Source: Halobaculum limi (GTDB lineage Archaea > Halobacteriota > Halobacteria > Halobacteriales > Haloferacaceae). From it: a DNA stretch of 64,000 bases. The stretch covers positions 434,001-498,000 of the forward strand of contig NZ_CP120468.1 of assembly GCF_029490015.1 (NCBI RefSeq). Reading direction: 5' to 3'. Below are positions 16,500 through 25,019 of the stretch, piece by piece (positions within the stretch are counted from its first letter, which is position 1; the number at the start of each line of letters is the position of its first letter). Made by a program: the position numbers and the translations under genes. A model generated the notes under the pieces. It had not been told where the DNA came from, did not search any database, and worked only from the letters and a program-made list of their open reading frames with translations.

Positions 16500-16707
16500 A
16501 GTCAGTTGGCTGGACATTGACGACGACCGCGTATAAGCCCGTTCGTTCGGGTTTCGGCGCGTCTGTGCGGCGTTCACAGTGGGATCGGCCGCGAATCCGA
16601 CGACGGCATCGGGCGGCGGCGCTCCGTGCGGGCGTTCCACCCGAAATGAGGGGTCGCGGCGGGGCCTGAAACACAACGACACGCACGCCTCGGCCCCCGT
16701 CCCCGTA

Positions 16708-16718
16708 ACAGCACCTTT
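16708..16718 (+). promoter_or_regulatory. Putative promoter of the aIF2-gamma operon
   Basis: CACCTTTATCAAG is a TATA-like element about 50 bases before the aIF2-gamma ATG, giving a leader of about 25 bases that includes CTCGGAGG just before the start. The rest of the 266-base divergent region (16500-16765) shows nothing else I can name. Confidence 0.5.
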
Positions 16719-16765
16719 ATCAAGCGCACGCGGCGAAGTTCCAACGAGATTACTCTCGGAGGCCC

Positions 16766-17995
16766 ATGGTGACGGAGAAAACACAACCGGAGGTGAACAT
16801 CGGACTCGTCGGTCACGTCGACCACGGGAAGACGACGCTCGTTCAAGCGTTGTCTGGCGACTGGACCGACCAGCACAGCGAGGAGATGAAACGCGGTATC
16901 TCCATCAGACTGGGGTACGCCGACGCGACGTTGCGTCGGTGCCCAGAGTGCGACGAGCCCGAGTGTTACACTGTCGAGGAGACGTGCCCGGAGCACGACG
17001 TCGAGACCGAGGTCCTACGGACCGTCTCGTTCGTCGACGCACCGGGCCACGAGACGCTGATGGCGACGATGCTGTCCGGCGCGTCCATTATGGACGGCGC
17101 CGTGTTGGTCGTGAGCGCCACCGAAGACGTGCCGCAGGCGCAGACCGAAGAGCACCTTATGGCGCTCGACATCATCGGCATCGAGAACATCGTCATCGCA
17201 CAGAACAAGGTCGACCTCGTCGACGACGAGCGTGCCCGCGACAACTACGAGCAGATCCAGGAGTTCGTCGAGGGCACCGTCGCAGAGGACGCCCCGGTCG
17301 TCCCCGTCAGCGCCCAGCAGGGCGTCAACGTGGACCTGGTCATTCAGGCGCTGGAGGAGAACATCCCGACGCCCGAGCGCGACGAGTCGCTCCCGGCGCG
17401 GATGTACACCGCCCGCTCGTTCGACATCAACCGCCCCGGCACGAAGGCGAAGGACCTGCTGGGCGGCGTCATCGGCGGGTCGCTCGCACAGGGCACCCTC
17501 TCGAAAGGCGACGAGATCGAACTGCGCCCCGGCCGCGAGGTCGAGGAGGGCGGCTCCTCGGAGTACCACTCCATCGAGACCTCCGTGCGCTCGCTGCAGG
17601 CGGGCGGCAACCCCGCCGACGAAGTCGGCCCGGGTGGACTGCTCGGCGTCGGGACGGGACTGGACCCCAGCCTGACGAAGGGTGACGCGCTCGCAGGACA
17701 GGTCGCCGGGAAACCGGGGACGCTCCCGCCGACGCGCAACGGCTTCGAGATGGAGGTCGAACTGCTCGACCGCGTCGTCGGCGAAGGCGAGGTCGAGGAG
17801 ATATCCACCGGTGAGCCGCTGATGCTCACGGTCGGGACCGCCACGACCGTCGGCGCGGTGACGAGCGCGCGCGACGACGAGTGCGAGGTCAACCTCAAGC
17901 GTCCGGTGTGTGCCGACGAGGGCGCAAAGATCGCGATCAACCGCCGGATGGGCGCTCGCTGGCGTCTCATCGGCGTGGGAACCCTCAGAGAGTAA
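16766..17995 (+). CDS. eif2g: Translation initiation factor aIF2 gamma subunit
   Basis: A 409-residue GTPase, the core subunit of aIF2, which brings initiator Met-tRNA to the ribosome. G1 is GHVDHGKT (residues 16-23), the zinc knuckle has C59, C62, C67 and C74 (CPEC...C...C), G3 is DAPGHE, G4 NKVD, and domains II and III follow ([10 protein letters not shown], and [15 protein letters not shown]). Family length is normal. It heads an operon: PIN protein 5 bases on, then rpoE1, spt4 and the dephospho-CoA kinase with almost no gaps, coupling translation initiation and transcription genes. Confidence 0.97.
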   Translation: MVTEKTQPEVNIGLVGHVDHGKTTLVQALSGDWTDQHSEEMKRGISIRLGYADATLRRCPECDEPECYTVEETCPEHDVETEVLRTVSFVDAPGHETLMATMLSGASIMDGAVLVVSATEDVPQAQTEEHLMALDIIGIENIVIAQNKVDLVDDERARDNYEQIQEFVEGTVAEDAPVVPVSAQQGVNVDLVIQALEENIPTPERDESLPARMYTARSFDINRPGTKAKDLLGGVIGGSLAQGTLSKGDEIELRPGREVEEGGSSEYHSIETSVRSLQAGGNPADEVGPGGLLGVGTGLDPSLTKGDALAGQVAGKPGTLPPTRNGFEMEVELLDRVVGEGEVEEISTGEPLMLTVGTATTVGAVTSARDDECEVNLKRPVCADEGAKIAINRRMGARWRLIGVGTLRE

Positions 17996-18000
17996 CGACG

Positions 18001-18393
18001 GTGACGACGGTCGTGCTCGACACCAACGCGCTCATGATGCCGGTTGAGTGCGACGTTCGCGTGTTCGAGGAACTCGACCGTCTCCTGGACGACCCGGAAC
18101 TCATCGCCCCCGAAGCGGTCGTCGCCGAGTTGGAGAAACTCGCGGCGGGTGCTGGCGAGGCGGCCACGGCGGCGTCCGTAGGCCGTGACCTCGTCGAGCG
18201 GTGCCGGGTGGTCGAGACGACGGAATCGTACGCCGACGACGCGGTCGTCGAACTCACCTCGGGCGATTCCGAGGCGGAATTCGACGGCTACGTCGTCACG
18301 AACGACCGCCCCCTGCGCGAGCGCCTCCTCGCTCGGGGCGTACGCGTAATCGGTTTAAGGGGCGCGAACACACTCGCGATAACAGAACCATAG
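18001..18393 (+). CDS. PIN-domain nuclease-like protein
   Basis: A 130-residue PIN domain from a GTG start. The first acidic residue is D7 in VVLDTNALMMP, followed by the conserved Glu-containing region VVAELEKLA (about residue 43), and late acidic residues near VTNDRPLRERL (about residue 102). It resembles the archaeal Fcf1/Utp24-like PIN proteins that sit beside aIF2-gamma and rpoE, so a role in rRNA processing is more likely than a toxin; no antitoxin partner gene is present. A TATA-like GGTTTAAGG near its end may serve rpoE1. Confidence 0.85.
   Translation: MTTVVLDTNALMMPVECDVRVFEELDRLLDDPELIAPEAVVAELEKLAAGAGEAATAASVGRDLVERCRVVETTESYADDAVVELTSGDSEAEFDGYVVTNDRPLRERLLARGVRVIGLRGANTLAITEP
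18349..18359 (+). promoter_or_regulatory. Possible internal promoter for rpoE1
   Basis: CGGTTTAAGG lies within the last codons of the PIN gene, about 40 bases before the rpoE1 ATG. It could give extra transcription of rpoE1-spt4 independent of aIF2-gamma. Confidence 0.35.
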
Positions 18394-18394
18394 C

Positions 18395-18973
18395 ATGTAC
18401 AAACGGGTACGACTCAAGGACACGGTCGAGGTTCCGCCGGAGCACCTGGCGGACGTGAGCCGCGACCGCGTTCGCAAACTGTTGCAGGACAAACTGGAAG
18501 GGCGGATGGACGAAGACGTTGGTAGCGTCGTCAGCGTCACGGAGGTCCACGACATCGGCGACGGTGCCGTCCTCCCGAACAGACCGGGCGTGTACTACCA
18601 GGCGGAGTTCGACGCCGTCACCTTCGATCCGGACATGCAGGAAGTCGTCGACGGCAACGTCGTCGAGGTCGTCGAGTTCGGTGCCTTCGTCGGCATCGGC
18701 CCCGTCGACGGCCTCCTGCACGTCTCGCAGATCTCCGACGAATACCTCGCGTACGACGGCGAGAACCAGCAGCTCGCGTCGACGGAGTCTGATCGAACGC
18801 TCGGCGTCGAAGACCCCGTCCGCGTGCGCATCGTCACGAAGAGCATCGACGAGCGCAACCCCCGCGACTCGAAGATCGGGCTCACGGCGAAACAGCCGGG
18901 ACTCGGCAAGCACGAGTGGCTCGAAGCCGACGTGCGGCGGCGGGCCGAGGGGGCCCCGGCGGAGGGTAACTGA
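18395..18973 (+). CDS. rpoE1: RNA polymerase subunit Rpo7 (RpoE')
   Basis: A 192-residue Rpo7, the stalk subunit that with Rpo4 binds nascent RNA. Residues 1-80 are the tip domain (MYKRVRLKDTVEVPPEHL), and from about residue 82 comes an S1/OB RNA-binding domain (GNVVEVVEFGAFVGIGPVDGLLHVSQI). The start is one base after the PIN gene stop and the stop overlaps the spt4 ATG (TGATG). Gene neighbourhood rpoE1-spt4 is widely kept in archaea. Confidence 0.97.
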   Translation: MYKRVRLKDTVEVPPEHLADVSRDRVRKLLQDKLEGRMDEDVGSVVSVTEVHDIGDGAVLPNRPGVYYQAEFDAVTFDPDMQEVVDGNVVEVVEFGAFVGIGPVDGLLHVSQISDEYLAYDGENQQLASTESDRTLGVEDPVRVRIVTKSIDERNPRDSKIGLTAKQPGLGKHEWLEADVRRRAEGAPAEGN

Positions 18974-19170
18974 TGGCGGAGGACCGCCTCGCCTGTCGCG
19001 AGTGCCACTTCGTCAACGAACCCGACAACCAGACGTGTGAGAACTGCGGGTCCTCGTCGCTGACGGAGGACTGGGCCGGATACGTCATCATCACGCACCC
19101 CGAGCAGTCGGAGATTGCGCCGGAGATGAACGTGAGCCAGGCCGGCAGTTACGCCCTGAAGGTCCGCTAA
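18973..19170 (+). CDS. spt4: Transcription elongation factor Spt4 (RpoE'')
   Basis: A 65-residue zinc protein. Four cysteines form the zinc site: C8 and C11 (CREC) with C22 and C25 (CENC). The rest (DWAGYVIITHPEQSEIA) forms the Spt5-binding sheet. Spt4-Spt5 clamps RNA polymerase to increase processivity; spt5 is not in the window. The start overlaps the rpoE1 stop by one base. Confidence 0.96.
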   Translation: MAEDRLACRECHFVNEPDNQTCENCGSSSLTEDWAGYVIITHPEQSEIAPEMNVSQAGSYALKVR

Positions 19171-19173
19171 GGG

Positions 19174-19707
19174 ATGCTGACGCTCCCGGACTCACTTCGC
19201 GGGGCGTTCAAGGATCCGCTCGGGCCGGTGTACACCGACACCGAGCGACTGCTCTCGGAGGCGGGCGACCCCATCGTCGCCGTCGGCGACGTCGTCACCT
19301 ACCACCTCCGCGTCGCCGGCCGCGACCCCGACGTCGCCGTCATCGACGGGAAGACCAAGCGGGAGGCCGTCGGTGAGGAGATCGCCGCCGTTCTCGACGG
19401 TGGCAACCGCCGGATCGACGTGGAGAACAACCCAGCGACGCTCTCGCGCGCGATGTTCGAGGCGCTCGCAGCGGCGCTCGCGGCCGATGAGCCTGTCGTG
19501 ATTCACGTCACCGGCGAGGAGGACCTCGCGACCGTCCCCGCGGTCGTCGCCGCGCCCGACGGCGCGAGCGTCGTTTACGGCCAGCCCGACGAGGGGATGG
19601 TGCTCGTCGACGTGACCGCCGAGTCGCGAGCACACGCACGCGACCTCCTCTCGCGGATGGACGGCGACACCGCGGCGGCGTTGTCGGCGCTCGGCGTCGA
19701 CGCGTAG
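19174..19707 (+). CDS. GTP-dependent dephospho-CoA kinase (DUF359)
   Basis: A 177-residue DUF359 protein. The family was shown in archaea to phosphorylate dephospho-CoA with GTP, the last step of CoA synthesis. Conserved pieces are VGDVVTYHLRVAGRDPDVAV, VIDGKTKRE (about residues 60-70, acidic metal site plus lysine), the VENNPATLS segment and the acidic strand HVTGEEDLATVPAVV. Start ATG three bases after spt4, so it belongs to that operon. A hairpin with an AAAA loop follows the stop. Confidence 0.92.
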   Translation: MLTLPDSLRGAFKDPLGPVYTDTERLLSEAGDPIVAVGDVVTYHLRVAGRDPDVAVIDGKTKREAVGEEIAAVLDGGNRRIDVENNPATLSRAMFEALAAALAADEPVVIHVTGEEDLATVPAVVAAPDGASVVYGQPDEGMVLVDVTAESRAHARDLLSRMDGDTAAALSALGVDA

Positions 19708-19753
19708 CCGGGCACGACCGGCCGCCCGTGGGTCGGTCACACCGGTCGAACGC

Positions 19754-19769
19754 CGGCGGAAAACCGCCG
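19754..19769 (+). terminator. Hairpin after the aIF2-gamma/spt4 operon
   Basis: CGGCGG-AAAA-CCGCCG is a perfect 6-bp stem with a four-base loop, 47 bases after the dephospho-CoA kinase stop. CCTTTTCC follows about 25 bases later. It may mark the operon end, but it could equally lie in the upstream region of S24e. Confidence 0.35.
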
Positions 19770-19826
19770 TACGCACCCTTCGAAATCCTTTTCCGGCTCT
19801 CGGGTGGACGTACGGACAACTGAACC

Positions 19827-20135
19827 ATGGACATCGACATCATCTCCGAGGAGGAGAACCCCATGCTCCACCGGACGGACGTCCGGTTCGAGGTGCAGCA
19901 CGACGAAGCAACGCCCGCGCGACTGCAGGTCCGCGACTCGCTGGCGGCGAAACTCGACAAGGGCTCCGACGAGGTCGTCATCCAGGAACTGGACACGAAG
20001 TTCGGGATGCGCAAGACCGTCGGCTACGCGAAGGTGTACGAGACGGCCGAACACGCCGCCGACATCGAACAGGACTACGTCCTCGAGCGGAACGCCATCA
20101 CTGGCGACGAGGACGCGGAAGCAGAGGAAGCGTAA
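19827..20135 (+). CDS. rps24e: Small-subunit ribosomal protein eS24
   Basis: A 102-residue eS24. Family features are MDIDIISEEENPMLHRTDV at the start and KFGMRKTVGYAKVYET (about residues 62-77), with an acidic halophile tail. The 119-base region before it (19708-19826) holds CGAAATCCTTTTCCGG as a possible BRE/TATA. Kae1-Bud32 begins six bases after its stop. The small zinc ribosomal protein eS31/S27ae, which often follows eS24 in archaea, is absent from this spot. Confidence 0.96.
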   Translation: MDIDIISEEENPMLHRTDVRFEVQHDEATPARLQVRDSLAAKLDKGSDEVVIQELDTKFGMRKTVGYAKVYETAEHAADIEQDYVLERNAITGDEDAEAEEA

Positions 20136-20141
20136 CGCCGG

Positions 20142-21752
20142 ATGCGCGTCCTCGGCGTCGAGGGAACCGCCTGGTGCGCCAGCGCCGCGGTGTTCGACGC
20201 CGAGACCGACGCCGTTTTCATCGAATCCGACGCCTACGAACCCGACAGCGGCGGCATTCACCCACGCGAGGCCGCCGAGCATATGGGCGACGCCATCCCG
20301 CAAGTCATCGAGACGGCGCTCGAACACGCTCGCGACGAGTACGACGACCGTACCGGAGACGAACCGCCAGTCGACGCTGTCGCCTTCTCTCGCGGCCCCG
20401 GACTTGGGCCGTGTCTCCGCATCGTCGCGACCGCCGCCCGTGCGCTGGCGGGGTCGCTCGACGTGCCACTCGTCGGCGTCAACCATATGGTCGCCCACTT
20501 AGAGATCGGTCGCCACCGCGCGGGCTTCGACTCGCCCGTCTGTCTGAACGCCTCGGGCGCGAACGCCCACCTGCTGGGCTTTCACGACGGGCGCTACCGC
20601 GTGCTCGGGGAGACGATGGACACCGGCGTCGGCAACGCTCTCGACAAGTTCACCAGACACGTCGGGTGGAGTCACCCTGGCGGCCCGAAGATCGAATCTC
20701 ACGCAAAAGACGGCGAGTTCGTCGAGTTGCCGTACGTCGTGAAGGGGATGGACTTCTCCTTCTCCGGGATTATGTCCGCGGCGAAGGCCGCCTACGACGA
20801 CGGCGTTCCTGTGGAAGACGTCTGTTTCTCTCTGCAAGAGCACGTCTTCGCGATGCTGACGGAGGTGAGCGAGCGAGCGCTGTCGCTCACGGGGACGGAC
20901 GAACTCGTCCTCGGCGGCGGCGTCGGGCAGAACGCCCGCCTACGAGAGATGCTCGCGGCGATGTGCGAGCAGCGCGGGGCCGAGTTCCACGCGCCGGAAC
21001 CGCGCTTCCTCCGCGACAACGCTGGGATGATCGCGGTGTTGGGCGCGAAGATGGCCGCCGCTGGCGACACTATCGCTATTGCGGACTCCGCTATCGACGC
21101 CAACTTCCGCCCGGATCAGGTGCCGGTGACGTGGCGCGAGGGCGAGTCGGTCGCGCGCGTCCCCGCCCCCGGCGACGCCGACCTACGTGGCGCGGAGGCG
21201 ACCGTCGAGATTCGCGGCGCGGAGGTGGTGAAGCGACGGCTCCCGAAGGCGTACCGCCACCCCGAACTCGACGCGACGCTGCGTCGCGATCGGACGGTCG
21301 CAGAGGCGCGTCTGCTCGCGTCGGCGCGGAAGGCGGGCGTGCCGACGCCGCTCGTACACGACGTGGACGTTTCCGAGGCGACGCTGACGATGCAGTACGT
21401 CGGTGACTGCGACCTAGCGGCCGCGCTGACGCCCGACCGCGCCCGCACGGTCGGCGGACACCTCGCCAGACTCCACGAGGCGGGTATCGTCCACGGTGAC
21501 CCGACGACGCGCAACGTCCGGGTGGAAAGCGAGGCCGAGCGACTGTCTCTCATCGACTTCGGCCTCGGGTTCTCCTCCGACCACGTCGAAGACTACGCGA
21601 TGGACCTCCACGTGTTCGAGCAGTCGGTGCAGGGGACCGCACGCGACGCCGATCCGCTCGTGGACGCGGTCGAAGCGGGCTACCGTGAGGTCGGCGACGA
21701 GGAGGTGTTGGCGCGGCTTCGCGGCGTCGAGGGACGCGGTCGCTACCAGTAG
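20142..21752 (+). CDS. Kae1-Bud32 fusion, KEOPS tRNA t6A synthase and kinase
   Basis: A 536-residue fusion. Residues 1-325 are Kae1/TsaD, with the metal-binding histidines in NHMVAHLE, the glycine loop SGANAHLL, and GGGVGQNARL; it transfers threonylcarbamoyl to A37 of tRNA. Residues about 345-536 are Bud32, a small atypical kinase, with catalytic HGDPTTRNV and the metal motif DFGLGFSSDHVEDYAMD. The fusion is known in several Euryarchaeota. Partners Cgi121 and Pcc1 are elsewhere. The start is six bases after eS24, so it is likely co-transcribed with it. Confidence 0.97.
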   Translation: MRVLGVEGTAWCASAAVFDAETDAVFIESDAYEPDSGGIHPREAAEHMGDAIPQVIETALEHARDEYDDRTGDEPPVDAVAFSRGPGLGPCLRIVATAARALAGSLDVPLVGVNHMVAHLEIGRHRAGFDSPVCLNASGANAHLLGFHDGRYRVLGETMDTGVGNALDKFTRHVGWSHPGGPKIESHAKDGEFVELPYVVKGMDFSFSGIMSAAKAAYDDGVPVEDVCFSLQEHVFAMLTEVSERALSLTGTDELVLGGGVGQNARLREMLAAMCEQRGAEFHAPEPRFLRDNAGMIAVLGAKMAAAGDTIAIADSAIDANFRPDQVPVTWREGESVARVPAPGDADLRGAEATVEIRGAEVVKRRLPKAYRHPELDATLRRDRTVAEARLLASARKAGVPTPLVHDVDVSEATLTMQYVGDCDLAAALTPDRARTVGGHLARLHEAGIVHGDPTTRNVRVESEAERLSLIDFGLGFSSDHVEDYAMDLHVFEQSVQGTARDADPLVDAVEAGYREVGDEEVLARLRGVEGRGRYQ

Positions 21753-21868
21753 GGCTGACAGGCGGCCCTGGTCTCGACTCCGCGCACACACCGTCGGGCC
21801 GCACACCCGCTTCCCGGCGCGTGGGTTCGGTCAGCGCATCGGAACGACTGTGTCGCCATCTGAGATGA

Positions 21869-21909
21869 ACGTTCGCGGGGACCGCGAACGTGGGCAAAAC
21901 CATTTATCT
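21869..21909 (+). promoter_or_regulatory. 23-bp perfect palindrome next to a BRE/TATA promoter
   Basis: ACGTTCGCGG-GGA-CCGCGAACGT (21869-21891) is a perfect 10-bp inverted repeat. Ten bases on comes CATTTATCTC (about 21900-21909), a TATA-like box 25-30 bases before the ATG at 21931. The palindrome therefore lies where an activator or repressor dimer would touch the BRE. It could instead act as a late terminator for Kae1-Bud32, but it lacks a T-run on its own. Confidence 0.55.
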
Positions 21910-21930
21910 CACCGGATCGTTGTCAGGTGT

Positions 21931-22206
21931 ATGGCAGACAAACCGCAGTCTGGCGAACTCTTCGGCATCCCCTACAACTTCGAGCGTCCGAGCGTCGGCC
22001 GCCTGCTCTCCTCGTACTGGCAGCCCGGCAAGGGGATGCTCGTGACGAAGCCGTTCGGCATCGGGTACACGCTCAATCTCGCGAACTGGCGCTCGTGGGT
22101 CGTCCTCCTCGTCGCCGGCGTGATGCTGTACCTCGAACGGTCGAGCCGCGACGGCGAGGCCTCCGAGGAGTCCGAGCCAGTCGAAGTCGTCGTCGACGAC
22201 GACTGA
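21931..22206 (+). CDS. DUF5808-like protein with one membrane helix
   Basis: A 91-residue protein resembling the DUF5808 family: GELFGIPYNFERPSVGRLLS, then a trait of the family in which a Trp-Pro-Gly turn and KPFGIGYTLNLANWRSW lead into a hydrophobic helix (about residues 57-72). The tail is Glu/Asp-rich. Function unknown. The start ATG is at leaderless distance from a TATA box that is flanked by a strong palindrome, so expression may be tightly controlled. Confidence 0.8.
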   Translation: MADKPQSGELFGIPYNFERPSVGRLLSSYWQPGKGMLVTKPFGIGYTLNLANWRSWVVLLVAGVMLYLERSSRDGEASEESEPVEVVVDDD

Positions 22207-22215
22207 GCGCGGTCG

Positions 22216-22635
22216 TTACCGCTTCCACTCCTCGGATCTGGCGCGGGCGCGCCACGCCTGTTGTTGAAGCCGCTCCGAGACGTGGTCGACGCCCTCCGCG
22301 AGGTCGTCTCTGATCGCCGTCTCGAAGGCGTCGAGTTCCTCCACGAGTCCGCCTCGATACTCCGTCACGAGTTCGTACGTCCAGCGGTCCTCGACCGCGC
22401 CCGCGGGCAGGAGGTCGTCGCGGATGCGGTCGGCGTACTCGTCGTGCCCCGCCTCGCGCAGCAACCGTTCGGCCTCCGCGAATCGGTCCATCGCGTGTCC
22501 CGTGCGGTGGTGACACGCTAACAGGTCTGCGTACGCGCGATAGGCGTGTTCGATCCCCAGTTGGATCGAGTGAAGGGCGTCCATCTCCGCGGGGGCCAAC
22601 TCAGGGACGTCCGTCCCAGTGTCGTCGACTGCCAT
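22216..22635 (-). CDS. Conserved-looking haloarchaeal helical protein, function unknown
   Basis: A 139-residue, almost entirely helical protein. MDALHSIQLGIEHAYRAYADLLACHHRTGHAMDRF contains His residues spaced along a helix, which recalls ferritin-like or metal-binding four-helix bundles; the evidence is weak. No membrane helix. The single cysteine is in ACHH. It converges with the DUF5808-like gene, nine bases apart. I do not recognise a named family. Confidence 0.7.
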   Translation of the reverse strand: MAVDDTGTDVPELAPAEMDALHSIQLGIEHAYRAYADLLACHHRTGHAMDRFAEAERLLREAGHDEYADRIRDDLLPAGAVEDRWTYELVTEYRGGLVEELDAFETAIRDDLAEGVDHVSERLQQQAWRARARSEEWKR

Positions 22636-22720
22636 ACCGTGTACTATGTGAGCGAGGGAGAAGTCTGTTGCGCGCGTTCCCGCCCGAATGGTTAGGAGAC
22701 TCGGCGATGCAAACCGGGGT

Positions 22721-22927
22721 ATGGACCAGACGTTCCTCGCGGCGGCCGCGCTGACAGCGCTGTCGACCGTGGGCTATCTCGTCGGCGTCGTCGCCGCGTA
22801 CCCTGGCCGGGAAGCGTCGCTCGTGGGGCTGATGGTCGGCATCGCGCTTGCGACCGTCACCTACGGCCGCGAGCCGAGCGCACCCGACGACGCCGACGCG
22901 ACAGACGGAGGTGACGCGCCGCGATGA
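22721..22927 (+). CDS. Small membrane protein coupled to corA
   Basis: A 68-residue protein with two hydrophobic helices (about 3-27 and 31-48) and a short Asp-rich tail. The stop codon overlaps the corA start (ATGA at 22924-22927), so the two are translated together. Such a close link suggests a helper for the transporter, but no family is recognised. An upstream in-frame ATG 33 bases earlier exists; I prefer 22721 because the hydrophobic helix begins at once. Confidence 0.65.
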   Translation: MDQTFLAAAALTALSTVGYLVGVVAAYPGREASLVGLMVGIALATVTYGREPSAPDDADATDGGDAPR

Positions 22928-23931
22928 TCCGCGCGATGTCGTACACGGACAGCGAGGCGTCGACGTTCGAGGCGACCGACGAGGCCGTGGCCGCACCGGG
23001 AACGACGTGGGTGTGGGTCGACATCGAAGCGGAGTCGCGAGCGACGGCCGAGGGGAACGGTCCGCCGAAACTGACCGGAGAGGTGGCGACGGTCGCCGAC
23101 CGCTTCGGGATCCACCCGCTCCACGTCGAGGACGTGACAGGCGACGTTCGGCCCAAGTCGGAACTGCTCGAGGAGTACACCTTCCTCCTCCTCAAAGCCG
23201 CCCGATTTCGCGTCGGCGAGACGACGTTCCTCGAGGAGATACGCACCCAACCTGTCGGCGTGTTCGTCGGCGACGACTGGCTGGTGACCGTGACGAACGG
23301 TGGCGCCAACGCGGTCGAACCCGTCTGGAACCGCCTCACAGGCGCGGAACGACGGGCGCTGGGCCGGGGCCCGGACTTCGCGGGCTATCTCGTCGCCGAC
23401 CGCGTCGTCGACGGCTACTTCGCGCTGTTGGACGAGTTGGAGGACGACATCGAGACGGTCGAAGAACGCGTCATCGACGCGCCGGACCCCGACACGCTCT
23501 CGGTCATCAACGACCTCCGGCGGGAGTTGCTCTCCGTGCGCCGGGTAGTGTGGCCGACGCGTGACGCAGTGAATCCCCTCTCGCGGGGCGACGCCGACCA
23601 CGTCTCGGAGTCGACCGAGAAGTACTACCGCGACGTGTACGACCACGTCGTCCAGTTGGTCGAGTTGACCGAGACGTATCGCGACCTGACGTCAGGTGCG
23701 CGCGACATCTACCTCAACACGCTCTCGCAGTCGACCAACGAGGTGATGCGTCGCCTCACCGTCGTCGCCACCGTCGTCTTGCCGCTCACGTTCGTCGCGG
23801 GCGTGTTCGGGATGAACTTCCAGTCGATGCCGGAACTGTCGTGGCCGTACGCCTACCACGCGACGATGCTCGGGATGGCAGGCATCACCGTGGTCCTCGT
23901 AGCGTACTTCCGCCGTGAGGGGTGGCTCTGA
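22924..23931 (+). CDS. corA: CorA-family magnesium/divalent cation transporter
   Basis: A 335-residue CorA. A large cytosolic funnel domain (residues 1-270) is followed by two membrane helices near the C-terminus; the signature GMNFQSMPE loop (about residues 297-305) lies between them, and the end is basic (YFRREGWL). CorA pentamers take up Mg2+, sometimes Co2+ or Ni2+. The usual second-loop sequence is typical of the distant archaeal branch. Start overlaps the preceding small membrane gene by four bases; MSYTDSE four codons later is a possible start. Confidence 0.93.
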   Translation: MIRAMSYTDSEASTFEATDEAVAAPGTTWVWVDIEAESRATAEGNGPPKLTGEVATVADRFGIHPLHVEDVTGDVRPKSELLEEYTFLLLKAARFRVGETTFLEEIRTQPVGVFVGDDWLVTVTNGGANAVEPVWNRLTGAERRALGRGPDFAGYLVADRVVDGYFALLDELEDDIETVEERVIDAPDPDTLSVINDLRRELLSVRRVVWPTRDAVNPLSRGDADHVSESTEKYYRDVYDHVVQLVELTETYRDLTSGARDIYLNTLSQSTNEVMRRLTVVATVVLPLTFVAGVFGMNFQSMPELSWPYAYHATMLGMAGITVVLVAYFRREGWL

Positions 23932-23975
23932 CCGGCCGCCGCGGGGTTTACGCCCGGACCGCACGTATCACGCCT

Positions 23976-24971
23976 ATGACCGACTGGACTGCGGCCGACC
24001 TCCCCGAGATGACGGGCACGCGCGTCGTCGTGACCGGGGCTAACAGCGGCATCGGGAAGGAAGCGACGCGGGCGTTCGCCCGTGTCGGCGCGGACGTGAC
24101 GCTCGCGTGCCGCAGCGTCGACCGCGGCGAGGAGGCCGTCGCCGACATCGAACGCACGGAGTCGCGCCTCCCCGGTGAGATGCAGGTGCAAGAACTCGAC
24201 CTCGCGGACCTCGACTCCGTGGCGGCGTTCGCCGACGGTTGGGAGGGACCGCTGGATATCCTCTGCAACAACGCGGGCGTGATGGCGATTCCCCGCACCG
24301 AGACGCACGACGGCTTCGAGACGCAGTTCGGCGTGAACCACCTCGGCCACTTCGCGCTCACGGGTCGCCTCCTCGACGCCCTCCGCGCGAGCGACGGCGA
24401 GGCACGAGTCGTCACGCAGTCGAGCGCCGTCCACGAACGCGGCGATATCGACTTCGACGACCTGCACGGCGAGCGATCCTACGACAAGTGGGAGGCGTAC
24501 GCCCAGAGCAAACTCGCGAACGTCCTGTTCGGCTACGAACTCCAGCGCCGCCTCGACGCCGCTGGCATCGACGACGTGACGAGCGCCGTCTGTCACCCCG
24601 GCTGGGCGGCGACGAACCTCCAGCGACGCGGTCCAGAGGCCGAGGGGTCGGAACTGAAGCGCCTGCTGATGAAAGCGGCCAACGGCCTGTTCGCACAGTC
24701 GGCCGAACGTGGCGCGTGGCCGATGCTGTACGCGGCCGTCGCCGACGATGTCGCCGGCGAGTACGTCGGCCCCGGCGGTTTTATGAACGCACGCGGTGCG
24801 CCCGAGCGACAGCGGTCGAGCGAGCGGTCGTACGACGAGGCGACTGCAGCGCGTCTGTGGGAGGTGTCGAGCGACCTCACCGGCGTCGACTACGAGTTCG
24901 CAGGCGACGACGCCGACACCGCAGCGACCGACGAGAGCGACACGGCCGACAGCGCGACCGCCGACGACTGA
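23976..24971 (+). CDS. Short-chain dehydrogenase/reductase
   Basis: A 331-residue SDR of the retinol-dehydrogenase-like type. Cofactor motif TGANSGIG (about residues 19-26), NNAG (about 98-101), the catalytic serine in TQSSAVH, and YAQSK (tyrosine and lysine, about residue 174-178) are all present. An Arg in ACRSVDRG points to NADP use. Substrate cannot be told. The last 30 residues are an acidic Asp/Thr/Ala tail. Stands alone, converging with the PQQ-type dehydrogenase. Confidence 0.92.
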   Translation: MTDWTAADLPEMTGTRVVVTGANSGIGKEATRAFARVGADVTLACRSVDRGEEAVADIERTESRLPGEMQVQELDLADLDSVAAFADGWEGPLDILCNNAGVMAIPRTETHDGFETQFGVNHLGHFALTGRLLDALRASDGEARVVTQSSAVHERGDIDFDDLHGERSYDKWEAYAQSKLANVLFGYELQRRLDAAGIDDVTSAVCHPGWAATNLQRRGPEAEGSELKRLLMKAANGLFAQSAERGAWPMLYAAVADDVAGEYVGPGGFMNARGAPERQRSSERSYDEATAARLWEVSSDLTGVDYEFAGDDADTAATDESDTADSATADD

Positions 24972-25019
24972 GCGACCCGCGTCGGCCCACCTGCGACGAC
25001 CGACGTGTGAGGTTCGCAG

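Noticed and set aside
18001-18393. VapC-like toxin of a toxin-antitoxin pair
   Set aside because: No antitoxin gene is next to it; it lies inside a translation/transcription operon, so an rRNA-processing PIN protein is more likely.
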